A stretch of DNA of 7,443 nucleotides from UBA4416 sp046345275 (GTDB lineage: Bacteria; Bacteroidota; Bacteroidia; B-17B0; Aurantibacillaceae). Within the stretch, counting starts at the first letter, position 1. Each line of letters opens with the position of its first letter. The stretch covers positions 1-7,443 of the forward strand of contig JBKDJY010000025.1 in assembly GCA_046345275.1 (NCBI GenBank), written 5' to 3'. Both the position numbers and the translations under genes were made by a program. This document shows positions 7,287-7,443 of the stretch, one piece after another. The notes beneath the pieces were generated by a model, which was not told the origin of the DNA, did no database searches, and saw nothing but the letters and a program-made list of their open reading frames with translations.

Positions 7287-7311
7287 GGTTGTACAATAAA
7301 ACAAACGAACA

Positions 7312-7443
7312 ATGAATTTTACAGATACTAAAATTACAGAAATATATTGTCTTGCTCATGATTTTTGTAAAGAATTTACAAAGGCAGTCAACCCTAAAAC
7401 TTTAGGAAATAAAGCGAAAAAGTTGCCCATTCTTAGTGATAGC
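7312..7443 (+). CDS. IS982-family transposase, N-terminal part
   Basis: The first 44 codons of a transposase run off the right edge of the window. The start MNFTDTKITEIYCLAHDFCK, followed by EF, a lysine-rich linker and PILSDS, matches the usual N-terminus of Bacteroidota IS982-family transposases, which read 'ITEIYC-x-x-DDFCK-x-F', then a basic stretch and 'MSDSEVMTI'. The catalytic DDE residues lie further on and are not visible, so intactness is unknown. The element's left end should lie within 7161-7311, but I could not fix the terminal repeat. The gene is divergent from psd, 151 bp away. Confidence 0.8.
   Translation, partial: MNFTDTKITEIYCLAHDFCKEFTKAVNPKTLGNKAKKLPILSDS

Noticed and set aside
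7201..7290. AACCTGAAA (from 7203) against AACCTAAAC on the minus strand (7290-7282) as an inverted repeat
   Set aside because: Only seven of nine positions agree and the flanks diverge, so it supports neither a hairpin nor an IS terminal repeat.
1..7443. CRISPR array, tRNA or rRNA genes, riboswitch, defence or toxin-antitoxin system
   Set aside because: I looked for regularly spaced repeats, tRNA-like sequence and small paired genes in the spacers and saw none; every spacer between genes is 153 bp or shorter.

Overview
This 7.4 kb window looks like chromosomal DNA from a member of the Bacteroidota. The DNA is AT-rich (roughly one third G+C by eye). Start codons are preceded by A-rich stretches rather than Shine-Dalgarno sequences, a few upstream regions carry TAnnTTTG-like promoter cores, and the proteins are of Bacteroidota type (secreted DPPIV-type S9 peptidase, methionyl-tRNA synthetase with a C-terminal tRNA-binding domain, short phosphatidylserine decarboxylase). 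I cannot name a genus.

Layout. Bases 1-140 are the 3' end of an insertion sequence with an ISL3-like/ISAon1-type transposase. It abuts, and seems to have cut into, the first ~21 codons of an IS1595-family transposase on the opposite strand (139-201). Bases 202-328 hold the rest of the IS1595 upstream region and AT-rich spacer, with nothing else I can identify. Next are two minus-strand genes, transcribed right to left: an S66 LD-carboxypeptidase (2627-3517), then a DPPIV-type secreted peptidase (329-2473). A 133-bp divergent region separates them from metG (3651-5690, plus strand). metG overlaps by 20 bp an uncharacterised gene for an exported protein (5671-6507). That gene runs tail to tail, with a 7-bp overlap, into a phosphatidylserine decarboxylase gene (6501-7160, minus strand). 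After a 151-bp gap, the 5' end of an IS982-family transposase (from 7312) runs off the right edge.

How the genes relate. The core is ordinary housekeeping: peptide breakdown outside the cytoplasm, murein tetrapeptide trimming in the cytoplasm, tRNA charging and phosphatidylethanolamine synthesis. The catalytic residues I looked for are present in all four enzymes, so they look functional. I see no shared pathway. Mobile elements from three different families at the two edges point to an IS-rich genome. I see no evidence of a defence system, CRISPR array, RNA gene or new multi-gene system. The least explained item is the exported protein coupled to metG.
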